Assembly (NCBI RefSeq): GCF_004366595.1
Contig: NZ_SORE01000005.1
Coordinates: forward strand, 186,001 to 250,000
Length of the DNA: 64,000 nt
Origin: Paraburkholderia rhizosphaerae
Lineage (GTDB): Bacteria; Pseudomonadota; Gammaproteobacteria; Burkholderiales; Burkholderiaceae
Direction: 5' to 3'
The position numbers were made by a program, and so were the translations under genes. The notes beneath the pieces were generated by a model, which saw only the letters and a list, made by a program, of their open reading frames with translations, did no database searches and was not told the DNA's origin. Below, in pieces: positions 53,296-61,365 of the stretch; position 1 is the first letter of the stretch; each line of letters starts with the position of its first letter.

Positions 53296-54843
53296 ATGAA
53301 AGTACTTGCGGTTCACCCCAGTGGCTTGATGTACACCCGTGTGTTCCTGCGTCTGGAGCCTCTGGGTCTCGAAACCGTGGCGGCGGTGATCCGCGAAGCG
53401 GGCCACGATGTGCGCCTGCTTGACCTGCAGGTCGAGACGCATCGCGACTTCGATCGTTGGCTACGCGACTGGCGACCGGACATGATTTGTTTCTCCGGCA
53501 ACTATCTCGCCAATATTCCCGAAATCATCGATCTGTCCAAAGCGATCAAGAAGACGCTGCCGAACTGCTTCGTGTTTGTCGGCGGCCATAGCGTGTCGTT
53601 TACCGCGCCGGACCTGCTGCGCCATTCCGAAGGCGCGATCGATTGCGTGCTCAAAGGCGAAGGCGAGTCGTCGGTCGCGCAACTGCTCGACACGGTGCAA
53701 CAGCGCGGCGATCTGCTGCGCGTGCCGGGTGTCGTTACGCGCGACGGTTCCGGGCCACCGCCGGGTTTTGTCGAATCGCTCGATCACATTCGTCCTGCGC
53801 GCGACCTGTTAAGGCATCGGCGCAAATACTTTATCGGTGTGCTGGACCCCTGCGCGTCGATCGAATTTGCGCGCGGTTGCCCGTGGGATTGCACGTTCTG
53901 CAGTGCATGGACGTTCTACGGACGCACGTATCGATCGCGCAGCCCCGCAGTGATCGCGGACGAACTCGAGTCGATTCGCGAGCCGGGTATCTTTATCGTC
54001 GATGACGTAGCATTTGTGCATGCGGATCACGGCATGGAAATCGGCCGCGAAATCGAGCGGCGCAACATCCGCAAGCGCTACTACCTCGAGACGCGCGGCG
54101 ACGTTCTGTTGCGCAACAAGGAGGTCTTCAAGTTCTGGCGCAAGCTCGGCCTCGAATACATGTTCATCGGTATGGAAGCGATCGATGCCGAAGGGCTCGA
54201 ATTATTTCGCAAGCGCATCGATATCGACAAGAACTTCGAGGCGCTCGAGTTCGCGCGCTCGCTCGGCATCGTGGTTGCGATCAATCTGATTGCGGACCCG
54301 GACTGGGATCACGACCGCTTCGAAGCCGTGCGGCAGTGGTGCCTCGAGATTCCAGAAATCGTGAATATCAGTGTGAATACGCCTTATCCGGGCACCGAGA
54401 TCTGGCTGCGAGAGCGCCGCCGGCTGACGAGCCTCGACTATCGTCTGTACGACATTCAGCACGCGGTGTTGCCAACCCGTTTGCCATTGCCTGAGTTTTA
54501 CCGGGAGTTGGTCAACACGCAGCAGGTGCTCAACCGCAAACATCTCGGTTGGGCTGCGTTGCGCGGCGCGCTCGGAAAAGCATGCCAGCACCTGTTGCAC
54601 GGCCAGACGAATTTCGTGCGGATGCTGTGGCGTTTCAACTCGGTGTTCGATCCGCGCTTGCAGCTTGCCGATCATGCACGCGAAGTGCGCTATGAAATGA
54701 CACCGCCGCCCGATGCGGAAAGCGTGGAGGCGCGCGTCAGTGCGAAGACCCTCTACATACACGGTCCGGTCGGCCGCAAGGGCCGGAAGATTGACGACGC
54801 GACCGAGCAATTCGTCGATCAGACGCGCATGGGAACCGGCTGA
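53296..54843 (+). CDS. hpnR: Hopanoid C-3 methylase (B12-binding radical SAM)
   Basis: 515 aa. A cobalamin-binding N-terminal domain (about 1-145; 'MKVLAVHPSGLMYTRVFLRLEPLGLETVAAVIREAGHDVRLLDLQVE'), then a radical SAM domain with the cluster Cys195-xxx-Cys199-xx-Cys202 in 'RGCPWDCTFCSAWTFYG'. The N-terminus and length match HpnR, which methylates the hopanoid A-ring at C-3 and makes 3-methylhopanoids in the membrane. ATG at 53296 follows GAGGAGTTTGC. No other hpn gene is visible here, so the squalene-hopene genes must be elsewhere. Followed by a strong terminator. Confidence 0.88.
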   Translation: MKVLAVHPSGLMYTRVFLRLEPLGLETVAAVIREAGHDVRLLDLQVETHRDFDRWLRDWRPDMICFSGNYLANIPEIIDLSKAIKKTLPNCFVFVGGHSVSFTAPDLLRHSEGAIDCVLKGEGESSVAQLLDTVQQRGDLLRVPGVVTRDGSGPPPGFVESLDHIRPARDLLRHRRKYFIGVLDPCASIEFARGCPWDCTFCSAWTFYGRTYRSRSPAVIADELESIREPGIFIVDDVAFVHADHGMEIGREIERRNIRKRYYLETRGDVLLRNKEVFKFWRKLGLEYMFIGMEAIDAEGLELFRKRIDIDKNFEALEFARSLGIVVAINLIADPDWDHDRFEAVRQWCLEIPEIVNISVNTPYPGTEIWLRERRRLTSLDYRLYDIQHAVLPTRLPLPEFYRELVNTQQVLNRKHLGWAALRGALGKACQHLLHGQTNFVRMLWRFNSVFDPRLQLADHAREVRYEMTPPPDAESVEARVSAKTLYIHGPVGRKGRKIDDATEQFVDQTRMGTG

Positions 54844-54868
54844 CGCACAACGCCGTTTCGCTGCATAC

Positions 54869-54903
54869 CGAAGGGCCGGCATGACGTGCATGCCGGCCCT
54901 TCG
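54869..54903. terminator. Terminator hairpin after hpnR
   Basis: 14-base perfect arms CGAAGGGCCGGCAT / ATGCCGGCCCTTCG around GACGTGC (the outer G-C of the loop can also pair). It lies 25 bases past the hpnR stop and 59 bases past the end of the convergent gene at 54962. Confidence 0.75.
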
Positions 54904-54961
54904 TTTCATTGCGCGCTGTGTCTGTCGACACGAGTGCGGCGCGCGCTATCGGGCAGACCGG

Positions 54962-55231
54962 CTAGTGTTTGTCGCCTGCGGTCAGCATCGCGTCCGCGAC
55001 GTCACGCTGCGTGGCATCCGCAGTGTCCGTTTCATTCATTGAATAGCCGGTTTTCTGTTCCGCGGCCAACGTTTGTGCGCTGATGCCGCGCTGGGAAACG
55101 GGAGCGCCGACGCCTGGCTGGTAGTAAGGCGAAGGGCCGTACCCGCTTGCGAAGACGGGCGCGCTGAGCGCACACAGTGCGCCCGCGACGGCGAGCGAGC
55201 GGGCGATTGGGATGAGACGGCTGCGAGTCAT
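54962..55231 (-). CDS. Small secreted protein, unknown function
   Basis: 89 aa. The ATG at 55231 has AGGAG with good spacing. Signal peptide 'IARSLAVAGALCALSAPVFA|SG', then 'YGPSPYYQPGVGAPVSQRGISAQTLAAEQKTG' and an acidic Asp/Ala/Thr tail. Tyr/Pro/Gly-rich in the mature N-terminus. Looks like the many DUF4148-like small Burkholderia secreted proteins but lacks both the DUF4148 helix and the CVGPxSFC tail. Confidence 0.7.
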   Translation of the reverse strand: MTRSRLIPIARSLAVAGALCALSAPVFASGYGPSPYYQPGVGAPVSQRGISAQTLAAEQKTGYSMNETDTADATQRDVADAMLTAGDKH

Positions 55232-55516
55232 GATAGTGCTCCTGAATAGTCGAACGATCGGATGTCGGAGTGCTGCGCAACTGATATCGATCAACCCTCC
55301 GGAACGTGTAAAAAACGTACGTGTTGATCGTTCAACTTCAATACACGGATGACCGTTTCCGCGTGCATCGTCGTTTTGTGACGGATGCATGCTGTTGCAG
55401 CTGTACGTGGGAGTAGTATCTTGACGAAGTCCTCATCGATGAATGATCTGGCGTCCAGATTTTTTGTGCGGAACGCCGGAACCGGAAATCAACGCGGTTT
55501 GCTGGGTTCACTGAAC

Positions 55517-56554
55517 ATGGATGCCGTATCCGATGTGCTGCGTTTCGTTCGCCTGTCCGGCGCGCTCTATTTGAATGGAGAGTTCACTGCACCATGGTGC
55601 GTGAGCGGTGAACCGGACGCGGCGTTGTGCACCAGCTTTCTGCCGCGCGCGGAACGTGTGGTCTCGTATCATCTGATCACAGAAGGGCAATGCTGGGCGC
55701 AGCTGCCGGGCGATCCTGCTTCGGCCCTTCGTGTTGAAGCGGGCGAATTGCTGGTCGTGCCGCAAGGCGAAGCGCACCTGATGGGCAGTGCGCTCGACAT
55801 CTCGCCGGTGGCCGCCGCACCGTTGCTGGCGAGCCAGGTGCAAGCGGCGCCGGGTGAAGTGCTGCGCCTGTCGTACGGCGGCGGTGGCGAGCGTACGCGG
55901 TTGCTATGCGGCTTTCTTGCTTGCGACGAAACGCTGAACAATCCGGTGCTGTCCGCGCTGCCGCGCATCTTCAAGATCGACATGCGTAACGACCCGCGCT
56001 CCGCGTGGCTCGAGGCGTCGCTCGAATTCGCCACGGACGAGGCTGCGCAATGGCGTGCGGGCAGTGCAACTGTGCTCGCCAGGCTCTCCGAATTGCTGTT
56101 CGTCGAAGCGGTGCGCCGCTGTATCGATGCGTTGCCGCAGGACCGCAAAGGTTGGCTTGCTGGCGTGCGCGATCGTTTCGTCGGCCGCGCGCTCGCAAGC
56201 CTGCATGCGCAGCCCGCATACGGTTGGACTGTCGACGAACTCGCGCGCAAAGTCGGTCTGTCGCGTTCCGCCCTTGCACAACGTTTTACTGACCTGCTTG
56301 GACAGCCTCCGATGCAATATCTGGCGAGCTGGCGCCTCAGGATGGCCGCGCAGGAACTCGCATCCGGCAGCAAGACACTGGCGGCGGTCGCGGAGCAGGT
56401 CGGCTATGAGTCGGAAGCCGCATTCAATCGCGCGTTCAAGCGCGAGTTCGGCATGCCGCCCGCCGGCTGGCGCAGAAACCGCGTACAAGCGGATGGCGTC
56501 GATCATGCGGTTCAGCACACGGAACCCAAACGCTCGCACAATCTTTCCGTTTGA
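55517..56554 (+). CDS. AraC-family regulator with cupin domain
   Basis: 345 aa from 55517 ('MDAVSDVLRFVRLSGALYLNGEFTAPWCV'), the usual start for this family; an upstream Met at 55439 is possible but has no better site. Cupin (about 40-120, 'LRVEAGELLVVPQGEAHLM') and C-terminal helix-turn-helix pair ('WTVDELARKVGLSRSALAQRFTDLLGQPPMQYLASWRLRMAAQEL' and 'KTLAAVAEQVGYESEAAFNRAFKREFGMPPAGWR'). Same class as the regulator at 16956. No neighbouring target is clear. Confidence 0.88.
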   Translation: MDAVSDVLRFVRLSGALYLNGEFTAPWCVSGEPDAALCTSFLPRAERVVSYHLITEGQCWAQLPGDPASALRVEAGELLVVPQGEAHLMGSALDISPVAAAPLLASQVQAAPGEVLRLSYGGGGERTRLLCGFLACDETLNNPVLSALPRIFKIDMRNDPRSAWLEASLEFATDEAAQWRAGSATVLARLSELLFVEAVRRCIDALPQDRKGWLAGVRDRFVGRALASLHAQPAYGWTVDELARKVGLSRSALAQRFTDLLGQPPMQYLASWRLRMAAQELASGSKTLAAVAEQVGYESEAAFNRAFKREFGMPPAGWRRNRVQADGVDHAVQHTEPKRSHNLSV

Positions 56555-56572
56555 CGCCGTCTGCGCGCGTGC

Positions 56573-56610
56573 AAAAAAAACGCCGCCCGCAGTGAGTTTG
56601 CGAGCGGCGC
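56573..56610 (-). terminator. Minus-strand intrinsic terminator without an obvious gene
   Basis: On the minus strand: CGCCGCTCGC...GCGGGCGGCG stem (one mismatch) followed by an eight-T run (read as eight A on the plus strand at 56573-56580). It is oriented to end a minus-strand transcript coming from about 56660 or beyond; on the plus strand it has no U-tract, so it does not serve the AraC gene. Confidence 0.6.
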
Positions 56611-56664
56611 GAAGGGGACCATTGGCATGGTCCCTGGGAGGATGTCCGCTTCAGAGAAGCGATG

Positions 56665-56853
56665 TCAAACGCAGCGTGTGCTCCATCTGCGGCGATTCGC
56701 GAAGCCGTAACCGTTGTTGCTGAATGCATGCACGGCGCTGTACGAAAAGTCCTTGTGGCCAATGCTGCGAAACTTGACAATAGTGTTCAACCGGGTATCT
56801 GCAATGTTCGAATGTGATGCTCCCGTCGTGCGTCCGATCCAAACATAGCGCAT
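56665..56853 (-). CDS. Possible small protein, very uncertain
   Basis: 62 aa frame 'MRYVWIGRTTGASHSNIADTRL...' that ends 55 bases before the minus-strand terminator. Composition is plausible (Asn, Ser, Gly rich middle), but no ribosome site or family is visible, and a longer frame in another register (56651-56905) competes. It may instead be a non-coding RNA. Recorded because the terminator needs a transcript. Confidence 0.2.
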   Translation of the reverse strand: MRYVWIGRTTGASHSNIADTRLNTIVKFRSIGHKDFSYSAVHAFSNNGYGFANRRRWSTRCV

Positions 56854-57348
56854 GCGTTGCGATGTAACGCGCGGTAACGTTCAATGCAGGCATGCAGGCA
56901 TGCACGCATTCGCGCAGGAAGCGCTTTCACTTGATGCTTGCGGGAACGCGCTCGCTTGTTACGGCGCGCATCCATATGACGCATGCAGGTGTGTTAACGA
57001 GGAAAACGGCCATCTATTCCCACTCCGCGTTTTTTTCAACTGCAGCTGTGGGTGCGACGGACCATGCGTCGCGTGTAGCGTCGCGAACTGCATGATGTTT
57101 TACAGTGCGCCTGTCGAAGCAAGCGCGAGTTGCGAGTCAGATCGCTCGCTTCAATGCGCGGAAGGATCGGGCGGAGCAGTACGTAGGTGAGGCCGATACG
57201 CTTAACGATGTTAGCTATATAACCGATGCATCATTGGCTTCATACTTACATATGATTTACGCTCAAAACCCTTGCAGATAGATTGAATTTTGAAGTCTCA
57301 ACGGGCGCGATGTCAGCCCTTCGTCAATCCTCATGAAGGATGTGCAGC

Positions 57349-57729
57349 TTGCCCAACGCTCCCATTATTACGATCGTTGACGACGACGAGTCGGTCAGGC
57401 TTGCAACCGCCAGCCTGATCCGCTCGTTGGGCTGGTGCGTGCAGGCTTATGCATCGGCTGAGGCGTTCCTGGGCTCCCCTGGATTTGCACACACGGCATG
57501 CGTCGTCTGCGATATCCAGATGCCCGGCATGAATGGTCTCGAGTTACAGGCGCATCTGGTCGGCACGGGCAATCCGCTGCCGATCATCTTCGTAACCGCG
57601 TTTCCTTCCGACGCCGCGAAGCGGCGCGCGAGCGAAAACGGCGCGCGTTTCTTCCTTCATAAGCCGGTCGATGCCGCCGAGTTCATGCGGTGCCTGCAAT
57701 CCGTCCTCGGCTCCGAGCAGGCTCAATGA
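57349..57729 (+). CDS. Stand-alone FixJ-type response-regulator receiver
   Basis: 126 aa from the TTG at 57349, for which AAGGA is eight bases upstream; the ATG at 57340 directly abuts that site. Receiver 'NAPIITIVDDDESVRLATASLIRSLGWCVQAYASAEAFL', phospho-Asp in 'CVVCDIQMPGMNGLEL', 'IFVTAF' and conserved Lys in 'FFLHKPVD'. It is the FixJ/LuxR class by sequence but ends just after the receiver, with no helix-turn-helix; no remnant of one is readable downstream. It may sequester a kinase or bind protein partners. Confidence 0.88.
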   Translation: MPNAPIITIVDDDESVRLATASLIRSLGWCVQAYASAEAFLGSPGFAHTACVVCDIQMPGMNGLELQAHLVGTGNPLPIIFVTAFPSDAAKRRASENGARFFLHKPVDAAEFMRCLQSVLGSEQAQ

Positions 57730-57967
57730 GCGCTCCTCGCGAAACCGCGAGCCAGCCGACAAATTCCTGACGATCTCATCCGCAGCCATCATCCGCGTTG
57801 CAATCCCAGGCGAGACAACCCGTTGCGAAGCTCGATGCACATGTCCGTGCGGATTTGAAATTGCGCGGCGATTGGTGGCTGCCGTCGCCGCCTTTTTTGG
57901 CTAATTTTCGAAGTGACGGGTGCGGCGTGCCGGACTTGTGGCGTCCTGCTTGGCGAAGGAGGTGGAA

Positions 57968-58249
57968 ATGAGAAAACTTGTATTGATTGCGACGTCAGCG
58001 GCTGCGCTCGCGCTGATGGGTGGTTTCACGAGCGCATCCGCCCAGTCGACCGGTGCGCAGCCGTCGGCCGCGCAACCGACGAGCGCTGGCGCATCCAGCG
58101 GCACCGGGTCCGGAGAAGGACCCGGCACGGCGGGCATGACGGCGAGCGGCAAACATCGGAGCGGATGGCCGTGGTACAGCCAGGGCAATAACAGCATGAA
58201 TTGCGTGGGCCCGATCAGCTTTTGCAACGTTTATTTCGGCGGAGGCTGA
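57968..58249 (+). CDS. Small secreted protein with CVGPxSFC tail
   Basis: 93 aa. Signal peptide 'MRKLVLIATSAAALALMGGFTSASA|QS', a Ser/Thr/Gly/Pro-rich linker without the DUF4148 helix, and 'NCVGPISFCNVYFGGG' at the end. The tail nearly repeats that of the DUF4148 pair at 37079 and 37483. AAGGAGG five bases upstream. Function unknown; the shared tail is the only recognisable element. Confidence 0.8.
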   Translation: MRKLVLIATSAAALALMGGFTSASAQSTGAQPSAAQPTSAGASSGTGSGEGPGTAGMTASGKHRSGWPWYSQGNNSMNCVGPISFCNVYFGGG

Positions 58250-58370
58250 AGCGGGTACAGATGCTTCTTCAGCTGGCCGGCTTGCGCACTGCCGAGCCGG
58301 CGGCGCTTTCTTCGTCGAACCGCGATCGTTCCCGAAACATGCGCGCTGCCGCGACGCACCGCGCAACGCG

Positions 58371-58402
58371 CACCTGACTCGCCGAGACTGACGAGTCAGG
58401 TG
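58371..58402. repeat. Hairpin upstream of the bacterioferritin-like gene
   Basis: Perfect 11-base arms CACCTGACTCG / CGAGTCAGGTG around ten bases. It lies 120 bp after the small secreted gene and 149 bp before the ferritin-like gene; terminator-like but without U-tract, or an operator. Confidence 0.5.
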
Positions 58403-58550
58403 AAGAGCCCTTAAATGCGGTGTTGCGGCGCGCCAATCCGTCTGCTTGATCAATACCGCTCGCGCGGCGCACTATGAACGGCTCTGGCCGGATTCACCGG
58501 CTGGCTCGAGCGCGCGCGCCGATCGCACGCACGCGTGTGGGGAGGGAACC

Positions 58551-59018
58551 ATGTCCGAACTCGATCAGCGGAGTGTGGTTGGCGTGCTCAATCACATTCT
58601 CGAATCGGAGTTGGCCGGCGTCGTGCGCTATACGCACTACTCGTTTCTCGTGTTCGGCTTCGGCCGCATTCCGATCGTCGCGTGGCTTCGGCAACAGGCG
58701 GATGAATCGCTGCTGCACGCGCAGCAGGCGGGCGAGTGGATCACCACGCTTGGCGCCTATCCGTCGCTCGAAATCGGGCCGTTGCTCGATTCGCACACGT
58801 TCGATATCGGTTCGATTCTGCGTGAATCGCTTGAAGCGGAGAACGTCGCGCTCGAGCTTTATCGCGAGTTGCTCACGCTCGTGCAGGATCGCTCGGTGGC
58901 GCTCGAGGAATACGCGCGTCAGATGATTCACGCGGAAGAAATGCACGCGGGTGAAGTCGACAAGATGCTGCGCAGGCCCGGCGCGCTTGCCACGTCATCG
59001 GGTGCGCCGCCCGCGTGA
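58551..59018 (+). CDS. Bacterioferritin-like di-iron protein
   Basis: 155 aa four-helix bundle. Ferroxidase residues are present in order: 'LESELAGVVRYTHYSF' (Glu), 'DESLLHAQQAGEWI' (Glu, His), 'LEAENVALELYREL' (Glu) and 'MIHAEEMHAGEV' (Glu, Glu, His). The Met that binds haem in bacterioferritin is replaced in 'QQAGEWITTLG', so haem binding is doubtful. ATG at 58551 after GGGAGGGAACC. Stores or detoxifies iron. Stands alone. Confidence 0.82.
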   Translation: MSELDQRSVVGVLNHILESELAGVVRYTHYSFLVFGFGRIPIVAWLRQQADESLLHAQQAGEWITTLGAYPSLEIGPLLDSHTFDIGSILRESLEAENVALELYRELLTLVQDRSVALEEYARQMIHAEEMHAGEVDKMLRRPGALATSSGAPPA

Positions 59019-59053
59019 GCGTGTCGGGTTGCTGTGCTGCGTCATTGAGCCCG

Positions 59054-59998
59054 TCATTGAGCTGTTTGCTGACGCTCGTATTCGTGGTGCTTCATCTGGA
59101 TGTAATCGTCCTTCTCGACTTCGTGCAACTGCCGAGGGTACTGTTCCGTCGCGTCGAACCAGTGATTCAGCCGGGCATCGAGTTGCTGTCCCGCCGGGGC
59201 GGACAACGACGCCAGATATGCATCGATCGCGAGGTAGTAGCGCATCGTATTGCGTTCGACAAGGCCCCGCACGCCACCGACATAGTCGCCGTTCCCGGCT
59301 GATCGGGAAAACCCCACTTTGTCGCTGCCAATGGTCGCCAGATAGGTTTTCATCGCAAGCCGTCCAGCGGTGCCATAGCCGTACGAATAGGTCAGGTGGA
59401 TAAACGTGCGCGCGCTGTCGATCGCGACCGCTTCGAGCATGATGTGATAGTCGCGGGTGCTCATCGGCCCCTTGTCCGCGCTCAGATCGACCCTGAAGTA
59501 GTCCGGCCGCGTGACGTCCGGGCGATAGTTGAACGCGACGCGGAACGTCGAAGACAGATTCTCTTCCGTCTTCTTCCCGAGATTGACGTTGAGCGTGCTC
59601 CCGCCATCGCTACCCGTCGACACGTGGCAATACTTGGTGTTCAGGTGCAGGATCAGCACATCGCACCAGTTCGCGGGACCTTTCGTCGGATCGTTCAGCG
59701 CGCTGTTCACCGTAGCGAACGGATAATCGATCACCGCATAAATGCTGCCTTTTAGCGAGTCCGGCGCTTCCGTCGAATCAAGATAAAGCGGGCGATGAAA
59801 CGGGTTGTTCGCAAGCTGCGGCGCGAGGCTCTGATATCGGGCGCGAAGCGCGGCGGCCGCATCGTCCGCGGCGAATGACGGCGTGAGTGGCGTGATGCAT
59901 GCAAGCGCAAGCGTGAATAGCGAGGCGAGCACTCGCATTACCGCGACCGTACGGCTGAATGATGCGCGTCTCTCCTTCCATTGAGCAATCGGGTTCAT
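59054..59998 (-). CDS. Predicted secreted protein, unknown function
   Basis: 314 aa from the ATG at 59998, which has GGGGAGG nine bases upstream; a Met at 59938 is a weaker alternative. Signal segment 'VMRVLASLFTLALACITPLTPSFA|AD'. The mature part (about 45-314) includes 'ADDAAAALRARYQSLAPQLANNPFHRPLYLDSTEAPDSLKGSIYAVIDYPFATV', a Cys pair in 'WCDVLILHLNTKYC' and 'IMLEAVAIDSARTFIHLTYSYGYGTAGRLAMKTYLAT'; a START-like or lipid-binding fold is possible. No family recognised. Confidence 0.8.
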   Translation of the reverse strand: MNPIAQWKERRASFSRTVAVMRVLASLFTLALACITPLTPSFAADDAAAALRARYQSLAPQLANNPFHRPLYLDSTEAPDSLKGSIYAVIDYPFATVNSALNDPTKGPANWCDVLILHLNTKYCHVSTGSDGGSTLNVNLGKKTEENLSSTFRVAFNYRPDVTRPDYFRVDLSADKGPMSTRDYHIMLEAVAIDSARTFIHLTYSYGYGTAGRLAMKTYLATIGSDKVGFSRSAGNGDYVGGVRGLVERNTMRYYLAIDAYLASLSAPAGQQLDARLNHWFDATEQYPRQLHEVEKDDYIQMKHHEYERQQTAQ

Positions 59999-60309
59999 GT
60001 GCCCAAGCCTCCCCCAGATTGTTTGTGATTGGGTATCAGCAATCGCCGTGCTACGCGAACGCAATAAGAATCAAGCATACGCCACCGGCATATGTCACAC
60101 GGATAACATTAATTGAGCCCGCAAAATGCGATCGCACCCATCGCGCTGTTGTGACGCACACATTAGTCAGGACTGGGAATAGTCACGGCAAGTCAGGTGT
60201 TCTGTTGACACCGCATGACGATCGAGATTGCGTGTTCGACTGAACGGCATTCGTCGATGCGGGCGGGCCGATTTACGCATGCGCCCGGACAGGCCAGAAA
60301 GGAGGCAGG
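59999..60309. other. 311-bp spacer
   Basis: Between the secreted protein at 59054 and the DUF2917 gene, which diverge from it. A somewhat AT-rich stretch lies at 60060-60130, fitting promoters for both. No dyad recognised. Confidence 0.35.
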
Positions 60310-60669
60310 ATGCAACACTTGGCACAGCACGTCCATGCGAATGTGCGACTTCCGAAAATTACCTATCACTTCGCGGTCCAACCCGGCGAGGTGTTCTACT
60401 GGGACTGCACGCCGGGGGCCGAAGTGCGCACGCTCAGTGAACGCGTGTGGCTGACGCGCGCGGATTGCGACTATGACTACTGGCTCGAACCCGGCGGCGT
60501 GCTTCGCTTGCCGAAGGGCGAACGCCTTCGCATTAGCACCGACGCCGATTGTGCCGCAGAAATTTCGGTGACCAGCGACTACTTCAGCGTGCAGGCCGCG
60601 GGCGGTTGGTTCGATCGCTTGAAGTCGGTTTTCCGCAGCCGGCCGGGGCCGTTGCTGCGGCATATGTGA
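60310..60669 (+). CDS. DUF2917 domain protein
   Basis: 119 aa. 'FHFAVQPGEVFYWDCTPGAEVRTLSERVWLTRADCDYDYWLEPGGVLRLPKGERLRISTDADCAAEISV' is the cupin-like DUF2917 fold of Burkholderiales. AGGAGG upstream of the ATG at 60310. Function unknown. The neighbouring GNAT fragment on the other strand points back at it. Confidence 0.82.
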   Translation: MQHLAQHVHANVRLPKITYHFAVQPGEVFYWDCTPGAEVRTLSERVWLTRADCDYDYWLEPGGVLRLPKGERLRISTDADCAAEISVTSDYFSVQAAGGWFDRLKSVFRSRPGPLLRHM

Positions 60670-60750
60670 CGAGGCTTCACGACGGAGTTCGCCGACTACA
60701 GGCCGAAAAGCGCGATAACGTGTATTTCGGCCGTCGCGTTCGCGCCGCAC

Positions 60751-60924
60751 CACGCCTCGCGCGACACCCTGCCAGAATTCGAGCGCCCGCTCGCGTGGCA
60801 GCGGCAGCATAAAGCTGACCGACGCGCCGCCTTCGACGCAGTCGATCAGTACGTCTGCGAGCGCTTCGACGTAGCGCGTCGCCTCGTCCCCAGCGACCCG
60901 ACGTACGGTTATTTCTTCGTTCAT
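60751..60924 (-). pseudogene. Truncated GNAT N-acetyltransferase (N-terminal fragment)
   Basis: The frame begins 'MNEEITVRRVAGDEATRYVEALADVLIDCVEGGASVSFMLPLPRERALEFWQGVARGV', the first about 58 residues of a GNAT acetyltransferase. After that the frame stays open but the sequence turns into Arg-rich non-coding text and then antisense to the DUF2917 gene. The catalytic acetyl-CoA-binding part is absent. Either the rest was lost, or the locus was rearranged. End coordinate approximate. Confidence 0.65.
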
Positions 60925-61365
60925 GTTGATTGTCCGATGGCATGGCATCGTTGTCAGTTTATCGCCTTTGCACGCGTGAACGGCCAGCCTTTGACCGTGC
61001 GTATCGGACAGTCGTTGTGCAAAATGATAGAAGCTCGGCGCATTGCTGACTCATCATGCTGGATGCTCAGAAACCATCGATTGTCATATCGACGTAGCAA
61101 CGCATTGATAGCGTCTATTGCTCCGATAACGCCAATATGTTGCAAGTGCAACCATCAGCCTCGTGGCCGGCGGTCCGTTGCAGCCGGAAACGGCCTCCTG
61201 GCAGAATCTGCTGTGCGATTGGCACGGATCGATGGAACGAACTCATTGAGTCAAATCGGCCGGCAACCGAAACTTGTTGCGTAGTCCAGACAGGGTGCGT
61301 CACCCGCTTCAAACTAGCGAGCGAGCGGCGAACCGGAGACCTTCTACTTCTTTGGAGTAACCGCA
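60925..61365. other. 441-bp spacer
   Basis: No gene. It lies between the GNAT fragment and the HD-domain gene. Only ordinary promoter-type AT-rich patches are seen near 61020-61130. Confidence 0.35.

Larger units (their letters stand above)
56555..57348. other. 794-bp spacer with a minus-strand terminator
   Basis: Contains the hairpin at 56573-56610 oriented for minus-strand transcripts, and an unassigned 62-codon minus-strand frame (56665-56853). GCATGCAGGCATGCA-like alternating repeats occur near 56890. The rest is featureless. No convincing protein-coding gene. Confidence 0.5.

Noticed and set aside
60193-60948. 251-codon minus-strand gene
   Set aside because: Only the first 58 residues look like a protein family (GNAT); the rest is antisense to the DUF2917 gene, so it is recorded as a pseudogene fragment.
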